From the NCBI GenBank assembly GCA_024235395.1, contig JACKMK010000004.1:124001-188000 (forward strand): DNA of 64,000 nucleotides, written 5' to 3'. The notes under the pieces are model-generated. The model saw only the letters and a program-made list of their open reading frames with translations, was not told where the DNA came from and ran no database searches. The stretch is from Chromatiaceae bacterium (GTDB lineage: Bacteria; Pseudomonadota; Gammaproteobacteria; Chromatiales; Chromatiaceae). This document shows positions 1 through 7,709 of this stretch, in pieces. Position 1 is the first letter of the stretch. Each line of letters starts with the position of its first letter. Both the position numbers and the translations under genes were made by a program.

Positions 1-293
1 CGAACTCTTGCGGAATCACGTGATGGTTGGTCACGACCAGATGGCCGTTGTCCACGACGAAGCCGGTCCCCAGGAACAGCTGCCGTGGACTACCGCTGGG
101 ACGGAAGGTGCCGACCGCGACGACCGAGGGTTTGATGGCGTCGATCGTGTCCGCGAGGGTTGCACCCTGCGCCACCGGGAACGGAAGAAAGATCACCAGC
201 AGCAGCCAGCTGAACAGGCCTGCAAAGATCCCGCTGGACGGGCCGCGCCCGAAGCTATACTCAGTTTTTTTTCGGAGCAACAGATTGTCCATG
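1..293 (-). CDS. Trypsin-like (HtrA/Do-type) serine protease, N-terminal part only
   Basis: Reading the minus strand gives an open frame from an ATG at 293 to the window edge, about 97 residues. It has a basic N-terminus, a hydrophobic segment near residues 21-40 (FAGLFSWLLLVIFLPF) and then an exported domain. The motif GTGFVVDNGHLVVTNHHV is typical of S1C/HtrA-type peptidases, with the first His of NHHV in the catalytic-His position. The Asp and Ser of the triad would lie outside the window. The signal-like segment suggests a periplasmic or membrane-anchored enzyme. Its ATG shares the sequence CCATGG with the ATG of the divergent acyl-CoA ligase gene, so one of the two starts may really be further in. 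Family assignment is fairly secure; the start is not. Confidence 0.7.
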
Positions 294-1880
294 GCGTTCT
301 TGCTTCACCAGTTGATCGTCGAATCCGCGCGGCGCGCACCCGACGCGCCGGCACTGTTCTGGAAACAGGAGCGCCTCGACTACGCGGCGCTCGGCGAAGC
401 CGTCGCGCAGGCCGCGGCCGGTCTGCGCGCCCTCGGGGTCGACCGTGACCAACGCGTTGCAGTATACCTGCCCAAGCAGTTCGAGACGGTGATCGCCATG
501 TTCGGCAGCATGGCCGCCGGCGGCGTCTTCGTGCCGGTCAATCCGGTGCTCAAGCCGGAGCAGGTCGGCCACATTCTGCGCGATTGCGCGACCCGCATCC
601 TGATCACCAGTCCCGACCGCGCACTTCTGCTGGCAGAGACCCTGGCCACCTGCCCGGACCTCGAACACCTGGTGGTCACCGGCGAGGTGGCAACGCTGAC
701 CTGCTGCCCGGACCTGCAGGTCACCGCTTGGCGCGCGATGCTCGGCGCGGCCGGGTTCCCACCGTTGCGTCGCATAGACGCGGATATGGCGGCAATCCTT
801 TACACCTCGGGCAGCACCGGCCGGCCCAAGGGTGTCGTGCTGTCACACCGCAACATGCTGGCCGGCGCCCAGAGTGTCGCCAGCTACCTTGGCAATTCCG
901 CCGGCGACCGGTTGCTGGCGGTGCTCCCCTTCAGCTTCGACTATGGGCTCAGTCAACTCACCACGGCGTTCCTGGTCGGCGCTTCGGTCGTACTGATGGA
1001 CTACCTTCTGCCGCGCGACGTGATCCGGGCCGTGGTCCGACACACGATAACCGGCCTGGCCGCCGTGCCGCCGCTGTGGAACCAGCTGGCGGTGTTGCCC
1101 TGGCCCGAGGAGGCCGTACGAAGTCTGCGATATATCACCAATTCGGGGGGGGCCATGCCGGTACCGACCACCCAGGCGTTGCGCACCGCGCTACCGGACA
1201 CGGCGGTGTACCTGATGTATGGACTGACCGAGGCGTTTCGTTCGACATTCCTGCCGCCCGATCAGGTCGACCTCCGGCCCGAGTCCATGGGCAAGGCGAT
1301 CCCCAACGCGGACATCATGGTGGTACGACCCGACGGCAGCGAATGCGATGACGACGAGCCGGGCGAACTGGTCCACCGTGGCGCACTGGTCGCGCTGGGT
1401 TACTGGGGCGACCGCGAAAAGACCGATATCCGCTTCAAGCCGGCGCCGGGCCAACCTCCCGGTATTCCGAATCCGGAACTCGCAGTCTGGTCCGGCGATC
1501 GGGTCCGTCGCGATCGCGATGGCTATCTCTATTTCATCGGCCGCAACGACGAGATGATCAAGACCTCGGGATATCGGGTAAGTCCTGGAGAGATCGAGGA
1601 GATCGTGTTCCAGGTCGCTGGCGTGCAACAGGCTGTCGCGCTGGGCGCGCCGCATCCGATGCTCGGTTATGGCATCGTGTTGCTGGTTCAAGGTGATCCG
1701 GCGACGCTCGACAGCGACGCAATCCTTGCGCACTGCAGAGTCCATCTGCCGATGTTCATGTTGCCGGGTCACGTCGAGATCATCGCCGAGCTGCCGCGCA
1801 ATCCGAACGGCAAGATCGATCGTTCAGCGCTTGCGCAGCGCTATGCAGAGGTATTCACCGCTCGCCGTACGGATGGTTGA
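291..1880 (+). CDS. Acyl-CoA ligase (AMP-forming), exosortase A system-associated
   Basis: This 529-residue protein is an ANL-superfamily acyl-CoA synthetase, which activates a carboxylate as an acyl-adenylate and transfers it to a thiol. The P-loop-like motif YTSGSTGRPKG, the YGLTEAF motif, the SGDRVRRDRDGYLYFIGR hinge region and the catalytic Lys in RNPNGKID are all visible. Overall character and neighbours (two special hydrolases, an acyl carrier protein, an asparagine-synthase-like protein) match the ligase found in exosortase A (XrtA/PEP-CTERM) gene clusters. A longer open frame extends upstream to 27, but the ATG at 291 starts the conserved N-terminus MAFLLHQLIVESARR and has a GGAG 13 nt upstream. 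It converges on the hydrolase gene at 1920. The substrate is unknown. Confidence 0.85.
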   Translation: MAFLLHQLIVESARRAPDAPALFWKQERLDYAALGEAVAQAAAGLRALGVDRDQRVAVYLPKQFETVIAMFGSMAAGGVFVPVNPVLKPEQVGHILRDCATRILITSPDRALLLAETLATCPDLEHLVVTGEVATLTCCPDLQVTAWRAMLGAAGFPPLRRIDADMAAILYTSGSTGRPKGVVLSHRNMLAGAQSVASYLGNSAGDRLLAVLPFSFDYGLSQLTTAFLVGASVVLMDYLLPRDVIRAVVRHTITGLAAVPPLWNQLAVLPWPEEAVRSLRYITNSGGAMPVPTTQALRTALPDTAVYLMYGLTEAFRSTFLPPDQVDLRPESMGKAIPNADIMVVRPDGSECDDDEPGELVHRGALVALGYWGDREKTDIRFKPAPGQPPGIPNPELAVWSGDRVRRDRDGYLYFIGRNDEMIKTSGYRVSPGEIEEIVFQVAGVQQAVALGAPHPMLGYGIVLLVQGDPATLDSDAILAHCRVHLPMFMLPGHVEIIAELPRNPNGKIDRSALAQRYAEVFTARRTDG

Positions 1881-1891
1881 AATGGCAATAC

Positions 1892-1906
1892 CGACGGTTG
1901 CCGTCG
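1892..1906. terminator. Possible bidirectional terminator stem
   Basis: A perfect 6-bp inverted repeat (CGACGG, TTG loop, CCGTCG) lies between two convergent genes that end at 1880 and 1920. There is no T tract on either side, so this is only a candidate intrinsic terminator. Confidence 0.3.
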
Positions 1907-1919
1907 CCCGGAGGTGCGG

Positions 1920-2768
1920 TCAGTCGCCGAGATTCGCGATCCAGTCACGCGACCATTGCGCCACCTGGGTACGCCATGCCGCCCGTGAAAAGGTGTGATC
2001 GGCGTCTTCGAGCTTGCGCACTGTGACCATCGAGGACTGCAGCCAACGTTGCCATTCGAGCGACTCGGCGACCTGGCTCTGATATTCCTTGGCCGTCAGG
2101 TCCTGGCCACTGAGTATCACCAGTGTCTGACCACGGAAGCCGAGCTGCGCTTCGCGAAATCGCCAGGGCAGTGAATGGGTGTCGCCTGCGCCACCGGCAT
2201 TGCCGCTGTTGCGCAGGTAGCGCAGTTTCTCCGCAAAATCGCGTAGCGCCGCGCCAAGCCCACCCCGCAGCGAGGTCAGACGACGCCAGAAGGCACCGCT
2301 GAGTGCCCGCCGTGGGTAGTAGTGCCGCATGAACACCCTGGCGACGCCTTCGGTGGTCCTCACCCAGGGATTCAGCGCGATCTGGCCCACTACGCGCGGA
2401 TCCTCGCCCGCATAGAACGCGTTCGCGGTGGCGGCGTCACACAATCCCCAGAGTACCGCGCCCCGCATACCCGGCTGTTGCTCGAACAGCACATCCAATG
2501 CGCAACGGATATCGTCGGAAATCCCCTCGAAATCGCGCATCGCGCCGCCGCTGTCACCCATACCCCGGTAGTCGAAGCGAAAGACCGGTATACCGGCGGC
2601 CGCGAGGTCACGCGCCAGCAGTACGAATTGGCGATGACTTCCGACCCGGTACTGCGGTCCGCCTACGACCAGCAGGACGCCGACCTCCGGCTGCCCCTCG
2701 ACGGCATGCATGATCCCCAGCAACCGTTCGCCGGCGCAGTCGAAATAAACGGGCTGTTCGTTGACCAC
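1920..2768 (-). CDS. Exosortase A system-associated hydrolase 1 (alpha/beta hydrolase)
   Basis: About 282 residues from a GTG at 2768, which has AGGA 6 nt upstream and lies 7 nt after the stop of the preceding gene. The longer frame to 2873 would overlap that gene. It has an alpha/beta-hydrolase fold: FRFDYRGMGDSGG near the N-terminus and a nucleophile elbow GLCDAAT, where a Cys stands in the usual Ser position. A DADHTF motif near the C-terminus probably supplies the catalytic His. In XrtA gene clusters a pair of such hydrolases accompanies the acyl-CoA ligase and acyl carrier protein. The likely role is release or transfer of an acyl group in a pathway that is still uncharacterised. It is the last gene of the ACP-hydrolase 2-hydrolase 1 operon. 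Confidence 0.8.
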   Translation of the reverse strand: MVNEQPVYFDCAGERLLGIMHAVEGQPEVGVLLVVGGPQYRVGSHRQFVLLARDLAAAGIPVFRFDYRGMGDSGGAMRDFEGISDDIRCALDVLFEQQPGMRGAVLWGLCDAATANAFYAGEDPRVVGQIALNPWVRTTEGVARVFMRHYYPRRALSGAFWRRLTSLRGGLGAALRDFAEKLRYLRNSGNAGGAGDTHSLPWRFREAQLGFRGQTLVILSGQDLTAKEYQSQVAESLEWQRWLQSSMVTVRKLEDADHTFSRAAWRTQVAQWSRDWIANLGD

Positions 2769-2775
2769 CGTGGTC

Positions 2776-3585
2776 CTACCGCGAGAGGCAGCGCGTGACC
2801 GCCTGCACCATACCGGGACAAGGGGCAAGTTCCTGGGTGGACCAGAATTCCTCGCAATCGGCGTGGGTGACACTCACCGGAATCCCCGCCTCGACCCAGG
2901 TGTCGCGTACACCCTGGCCGGCGGTTACGCCCACGCGGTTGGCACGCACGCTCAGATCGACCCAGTGGATCCGATCGACATCGTTGGTCGTCATCCCGTA
3001 CAAAGAGAGTTCCTCGAGCTCGTGGACCAGCTGCCAGGTCATCGGGTAACCACCGATCTCCAACACTTCGCCGGCCACCAGACGCTGCTTGAGCTTCGTG
3101 ATCGTGCCGCCCCGACCGCCGCCTTTCAACGCACTGGCGAGATGCAGGCGAAAGGTCTGATTCAGGAGTTGCTTGCCATCGAGCAGTGGATTGATCAGTA
3201 CCAGTGATCCCACCCGGTAACGCAATGCCGCGTCAACCGCGAACAAGGCACCGGCGCGCAGGCCGACGATGTCCACGGTGCCATGCGGACTGAGCCTCTC
3301 TATCGTCGTGTCGATATCCGAGCGCCAGATATCCAGCGTCGCATCGCCGAAATCGCCTTCACTGTCACCGGTGCCGTACAGATCCGGCATCAGCACATTG
3401 TGTCCCGCGCTGCCCAGGGCACGTACCACGGCGGCGAGCACGTGCCGCGACTTGTTCATCTCGTCGGCGAACGGCGGCAGTATGACGACACTGCGACCTG
3501 GGCCGGCTGCCTCATCCGAGATCGAACCCGTGCAGAAAAGCCTGCCCGCGGTACCCTCTAGAAAAAAAGCGGTGGGATTGTTCAC
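2776..3585 (-). CDS. Exosortase A system-associated hydrolase 2 (alpha/beta hydrolase)
   Basis: 269 residues from a GTG start 7 nt downstream of the acyl carrier protein stop, so the two are translated as a unit. The fold is alpha/beta hydrolase: VVILPPFADEMNKSRH resembles an oxyanion strand, and MPDLYGTGDSEGDF follows. The position where the nucleophile elbow should be reads GLRAGALFA, so neither Ser nor Cys is present at the expected site. That makes it either non-catalytic or dependent on another residue. Neighbouring genes make it the second member of the paired hydrolases of XrtA clusters. Family call is good; biochemical role unknown. Confidence 0.8.
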   Translation of the reverse strand: MNNPTAFFLEGTAGRLFCTGSISDEAAGPGRSVVILPPFADEMNKSRHVLAAVVRALGSAGHNVLMPDLYGTGDSEGDFGDATLDIWRSDIDTTIERLSPHGTVDIVGLRAGALFAVDAALRYRVGSLVLINPLLDGKQLLNQTFRLHLASALKGGGRGGTITKLKQRLVAGEVLEIGGYPMTWQLVHELEELSLYGMTTNDVDRIHWVDLSVRANRVGVTAGQGVRDTWVEAGIPVSVTHADCEEFWSTQELAPCPGMVQAVTRCLSR

Positions 3586-3592
3586 GCAGCCG

Positions 3593-3838
3593 TCAGATCT
3601 TGCTCTCGACGAAGGCAGTCAGATTGCCGAGTGTTTCGAAGGTCTCGCCGGTGATGTCATCGTCGTCAACCGTAATACCCAAGCGATTTTCGAGCGCGGT
3701 AATCACGCTGACGACGGCCATCGAGTCAAACTCGGGGATATTCCCCAGCAAAGCGGTCTCCGGCTCCAGTCGTACTGTGAGGTCGCCCAGTCGCAAGACA
3801 TCACCAACGATCTGCCGGACTTGTTCGAACGTCCCCAT
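3593..3838 (-). CDS. Acyl carrier protein, XrtA-cluster type
   Basis: 81 residues starting MGTFEQVRQIVGDVL, with a four-helix carrier-protein pattern and the phosphopantetheine attachment Ser in EFDSMAVVSV. The longer frame upstream to 3979 has no carrier-protein character, and the ATG at 3838 has AGGA about 12 nt upstream. It is the first gene of a three-gene minus-strand operon with the two hydrolases, and is divergent from the asparagine-synthase-like gene across about 200 bp that should hold both promoters. Together with the acyl-CoA ligase it implies an acyl-thioester intermediate. Confidence 0.85.
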   Translation of the reverse strand: MGTFEQVRQIVGDVLRLGDLTVRLEPETALLGNIPEFDSMAVVSVITALENRLGITVDDDDITGETFETLGNLTAFVESKI

Positions 3839-4039
3839 CGGAAAAGCAATCCTAACGATTTTAAAGGTGGGTGGCGGTGGCCGATCCGCAGAGTATATCA
3901 AAGCAAATGCCGCCGATACGCTTGGGAGGTCGATGCGCCTGGTGCATAATCGGTCGACCTGTCCCCAGGTCACGGACAAGCACGATACCCGCTCCCTCTT
4001 GAAGGTGCGTCAGCAACCGCCGTATCCCCAGGCTGAATA

Positions 4040-5881
4040 ATGGACCGCTTAACTATCGCCGGAATCGCCGGCCACTTCGCTTCCGACATGCAGGGTACGC
4101 CGAATCAGCCGTTCGACCGGCTGCTCGATGTCCGCGCACCCGATCAGGAACTGACCGGCATCGTTCTAGCCGGGCTCGACGGCGCCGTGGTCGAAGGCTG
4201 GTCACTGGTCGACGGAGACCTGGGCTGCGCGGTCTCCGGCAATCTGGACTGGCTGGACTACGAGATCGCCGACCACCAGTTGAAGCACGGTCCGGCACAG
4301 GCGCTCGCTCACGCCTACCGTCGCCACGGCATCGATCTGCTGAGCAAGGCCGGCGGTCGTTTCGCGCTGCTGGTCTGGGATCGCGCAAACCGGACCGCGG
4401 TGATCGCATCTGACCGGTTCGGCCAGATGCCCGTGTACTGGGCCCGCCACGGCGACGGAAGTCTGGTTTTCGCGCCCACTGCGACCGCGGTAAATCGTCT
4501 GCTCGGTCGCTCGCCGCAACTCAGCGACCAGGGCATCTTCCATTATCTCTATTACCACATGGTCCCCGGACCTGGCAGCGTGTTCAGCGACATCAACAAG
4601 CTGATGGCGGCCCAGGCACTGATCTATCAGAACGGCACCTGGCAGGTGCGCCGCTACTGGGAACCCGAGTTCCGCGAGAACGCGGATGCATCGCTGGCCG
4701 AAGCCGGCGAAGAAATGCTCGGCCTGTTGGCCAGTTCGGTTGCGCGGCTCGCCGATGACGTCGATACCGGCGCGTTTCTGAGCGGTGGCCTGGACAGTTC
4801 GACCGTGGCCGGTCTGCTCGCGCGGGCGAGGCCGCGACCCAAGACATACTCGATCGGCTTCGACGTGGAGGGCTACGACGAGATCGGTTATGCCAGGATC
4901 GCCAGCGACCAGTTCGGGACGGATTTCCGTACCTACTACGTCACCCAGGAAGACGTGCTCGAGGAGTTGCCGCGCATCGCCGGTGCCTACGACGAGCCGT
5001 TCGGCAATTCCTCCGCGCTACCCGCCTATTTCTGTGCGCGTTTCGCCGCTGCCGAGGGTCGGCAGCGCCTGCTGGCCGGGGATGGCGGTGATGAACTGTT
5101 CGCCGGCAATGAGCGATACGCCAAGCAGATGGTGTTCGAGCGCTACGCTCTGCTACCAAACTGGACCCGTGCCCTGCTGTTGGAACCGCTGATTTACCGT
5201 GCAATGCCAGGCGGCATGCGCCTGGTCGGCAAGGCGCGCAACTACGTGGAGCAGGCCAGAATCCCGCTGCCGGAGCGTCTTCAGACCTACAACTTCCTGT
5301 CGCGTTTCGGTGCCGCTTCGATGCTTAAGCCCGATTTTCTCGCGGCGGTCGATCCTGAGTTCCCAAACCAGCTGGACCGGGATCTTTACCACCATCCGCG
5401 TGACGCCTCGCGGCTCAACCGAATGCTGTATCTCGACTGGCAACATACGCTCACCGACAACGATCTGCGCAAGGTCAACCGCATGTGCAAGCTCGGCGGG
5501 ATCGAGGTCGAGTACCCGATGTTGGACGACCGGCTAGTCGAGTTTTCGACCCGCGTGTCGAGCAGTCGCAAGATGCGGGGCAACCGTCTGCGTGATTTCT
5601 ACAAACGCGCGGTCACCGGGTTTCTGCCACAGGCGATTATCGACAAGCCCAAGCATGGATTCGGCCTGCCGTTCGGCGTCTGGATGGCCGAACATCCCGG
5701 ACTGCAGCAACTCGCGATGGATAACCTGGCGAGGATGAAACGCCGGCCTTACGTACGCACAGAGTTCATCGACGATATCGTGCTGCGACACCGTGAACAG
5801 CATGCCGGCTACTACGGTGAGTTCATCTGGGTCCTGATGATGTTGGAGCTGTGGCTGACCGCGCAGGGCATCGAACCCTAA
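4040..5881 (+). CDS. Asparagine-synthase-like amidotransferase, glutaminase nucleophile missing
   Basis: 613 residues with the two-domain layout of class II asparagine synthetases. An Ntn-hydrolase glutaminase-like domain (about residues 8-200, with DRFGQMPVYW) is followed by an adenylating synthetase domain with the pyrophosphate loop LSGGLDSSTVAGL near residue 248, and LAGDGGDELFAGN. Asparagine synthetases start Met-Cys-Gly-Ile with Cys2 as glutaminase nucleophile. Here the equivalent stretch is LTIAGIAGHF, with Ala in place of Cys. The glutaminase half is therefore probably inactive and the enzyme would use free ammonia or another amine acceptor. Related proteins occur in exosortase A gene clusters, matching its neighbours. 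It forms the divergent partner of the ACP operon. Confidence 0.8.
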   Translation: MDRLTIAGIAGHFASDMQGTPNQPFDRLLDVRAPDQELTGIVLAGLDGAVVEGWSLVDGDLGCAVSGNLDWLDYEIADHQLKHGPAQALAHAYRRHGIDLLSKAGGRFALLVWDRANRTAVIASDRFGQMPVYWARHGDGSLVFAPTATAVNRLLGRSPQLSDQGIFHYLYYHMVPGPGSVFSDINKLMAAQALIYQNGTWQVRRYWEPEFRENADASLAEAGEEMLGLLASSVARLADDVDTGAFLSGGLDSSTVAGLLARARPRPKTYSIGFDVEGYDEIGYARIASDQFGTDFRTYYVTQEDVLEELPRIAGAYDEPFGNSSALPAYFCARFAAAEGRQRLLAGDGGDELFAGNERYAKQMVFERYALLPNWTRALLLEPLIYRAMPGGMRLVGKARNYVEQARIPLPERLQTYNFLSRFGAASMLKPDFLAAVDPEFPNQLDRDLYHHPRDASRLNRMLYLDWQHTLTDNDLRKVNRMCKLGGIEVEYPMLDDRLVEFSTRVSSSRKMRGNRLRDFYKRAVTGFLPQAIIDKPKHGFGLPFGVWMAEHPGLQQLAMDNLARMKRRPYVRTEFIDDIVLRHREQHAGYYGEFIWVLMMLELWLTAQGIEP

Positions 5882-5902
5882 GCCGTCGACGCGCGGCGCC
5901 CG

Positions 5903-6841
5903 TCACAGCCACCCGTGGTGACAACGCGCCAGGTCTATCGAGAACCTGGTCAGATTGGAATGCCAGGGGGTGAAGCGAGGGATCGCATAGGGATCGGTCT
6001 TTGCATCGAGCGTTCCCCAGTCTGTTGCCACGGCCGCATCGAAACCCGCCTCTTTGGCAAGACGTGCGTGCTCGTCGCGGTAATCGCGATCGCGCCGTCC
6101 GTTCGGATAGGCGAACAGCCGCAATTCCTTCTGCACCAGGCCTTCGAGATCCTGTTTGCCGCCGACGATCTCCGCGCGTGCCGATTCCTCGTCGAGTACG
6201 GCGAGGATCGGATGGGTACGGGTATGGCCACCGAGTGTGACGCCAGGCGCGTCCGCCAGCTCCCGCAATTGCGCTGTGGTCATCATCAGGTCGTCGGGCA
6301 GCGCCGGGACGCGGGCTGCGAGCGCCTCGACGCTGGCCTGCCGCTGCGTCTGCGGCAGATGCTTCCAGGCGGCGATGGTTGCCGCCGCCGCTGCACGCCG
6401 TGACGGCCAGTCCGTGAGTTCGAAGGTTCCGCCATCCGGCAGATCGACCTCATGGGAGCCGTTCGGCAGGCGCCGCATGGTTTCGATGATCGAATCGTTC
6501 CACATGCGTCCACCATCGAGAAACCCGCTGGCCACGAAGAAGGTCGCGGGCGCACCGAATTCGACGAGGATTGGCAGCGCGACCAGAAAATTGTCCGCAT
6601 AGCCGTCATCGAACGTGATCGACAGGGTGCGTCCGTTCAGATCGCCTGCGTGGGCACGGTGCACGGCCTGTTGCAGGCTGATGATCTCGAAATGCCGGGT
6701 GAGCATGCGCAACAGATCACGGAACCATGCCGCGGTGGGCTCGTCGGGGCTCATCGGATCCACGTCGCGCAGCACGCGGTGGAAGATCAGGGTGTGATGG
6801 CGAGCCCTGCGCATGCTCGCGGCGATCAGGCCGACGTTCAC
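5903..6841 (-). CDS. Polysaccharide deacetylase family protein (NodB-like)
   Basis: 312 residues from a GTG at 6841, chosen because GGAG sits 6 nt upstream and because the longer frame to 6970 runs into phoU. The carbohydrate esterase 4 motifs are visible: motif 1 LSITFDDGYADN (catalytic Asp followed by metal Asp), HTRTHPIL as the His-containing motif 2, and LRLFAYPNGRRD as motif 3. Such enzymes remove N-acetyl groups from polysaccharides or peptidoglycan. No clear signal peptide is seen. The nearby XrtA-associated cluster suggests a role in exopolysaccharide biosynthesis, which is common for XrtA loci, but this is inference. Confidence 0.8.
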   Translation of the reverse strand: MNVGLIAASMRRARHHTLIFHRVLRDVDPMSPDEPTAAWFRDLLRMLTRHFEIISLQQAVHRAHAGDLNGRTLSITFDDGYADNFLVALPILVEFGAPATFFVASGFLDGGRMWNDSIIETMRRLPNGSHEVDLPDGGTFELTDWPSRRAAAAATIAAWKHLPQTQRQASVEALAARVPALPDDLMMTTAQLRELADAPGVTLGGHTRTHPILAVLDEESARAEIVGGKQDLEGLVQKELRLFAYPNGRRDRDYRDEHARLAKEAGFDAAVATDWGTLDAKTDPYAIPRFTPWHSNLTRFSIDLARCHHGWL

Positions 6842-6911
6842 GCCGATCTCCGAGAAGCGGCCTTTCGCACCCAGTGCGCGTCGGCAGGAACCCCACCCAT
6901 CGTCGGCTGCA

Positions 6912-7625
6912 TCATTCGCCGAGTTCTTTGCGAATCTGATCGAGACTGGTGTGCCGAACGTCCTTACCACGGACGAAATAGATCACGTATTCGCAGATGT
7001 TGCGACAGCGATCGCCGATGCGCTCGAGTGCGCGTGCCGCCCAGATGAGGTCCAACACACTGGGAATCGAGCGCGGATCCTCCATCATGTAGGTCATGCT
7101 CTGCCGCATCACACTCTCGTATTCCCGATCGATGTTGACATCTTCGTGTGCGACCTGCAGCGCCGCGTCGGTATCCATGCGCGCAAAGGCATCCAGCGCA
7201 CGATGCAACATCTGCTGTACCAGGCTGCCGAGGTGGGCAATCTGGCCGTAAAGGTTGCGGCCGTGGTCGGCGCGGGCCGCACTGATCGCCATACGGGCGA
7301 CGCGCTTGGCTTCGTCCCCGATGCGTTCCAGATCCGTCGTCGTCTTGATCACTGCCAGGACCAGGCGCAGGTCGCTGGCGGTCGGCTGTCTCAGCGCAAG
7401 GATCTTGGTGCAACTCTCGTCGATCTCGACGTCCATCGCGTTGACCTTGTAGTCGTTCGATACTACCGACTCGGCTCCCTGCGACTCGCCATTGTTGAGC
7501 GCCGCGATCGCCGCTTCGAGCTGCTGTTCGACCAGCCCTCCCATCGCCAGGACGCGCGACCGGACGCCTTCCAACTCGGTGTTGAATTTCTGCGAATAGT
7601 GGTGTTGTAGATTGGAGGTATCCAT
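6912..7625 (-). CDS. phoU: Phosphate-specific transport accessory protein PhoU
   Basis: 237 residues beginning MDTSNLQHHYSQKFNTELE. It has two PhoU repeats, recognisable by the metal-binding ERIGDEAKRVA (first half) and ERIGDRCRNICEYVIY (second half). PhoU links phosphate transport to the PhoR kinase and restrains the Pho response. The ATG at 7625 is preceded by a GAGGG. The open frame extends upstream to 7676 but without family similarity. It lies 84 bp downstream of phoR on the same strand, so it is probably in the phoBR transcription unit. No pst genes are in the window. Confidence 0.93.
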   Translation of the reverse strand: MDTSNLQHHYSQKFNTELEGVRSRVLAMGGLVEQQLEAAIAALNNGESQGAESVVSNDYKVNAMDVEIDESCTKILALRQPTASDLRLVLAVIKTTTDLERIGDEAKRVARMAISAARADHGRNLYGQIAHLGSLVQQMLHRALDAFARMDTDAALQVAHEDVNIDREYESVMRQSMTYMMEDPRSIPSVLDLIWAARALERIGDRCRNICEYVIYFVRGKDVRHTSLDQIRKELGE

Positions 7626-7709
7626 GGCGCCCTCGACTGGCTGACCGGCCCGACCTGTCGTGCCGGATAGATGCAAAACTCAATGCGGCATCGACGTGGC
7701 CTGATTCTA

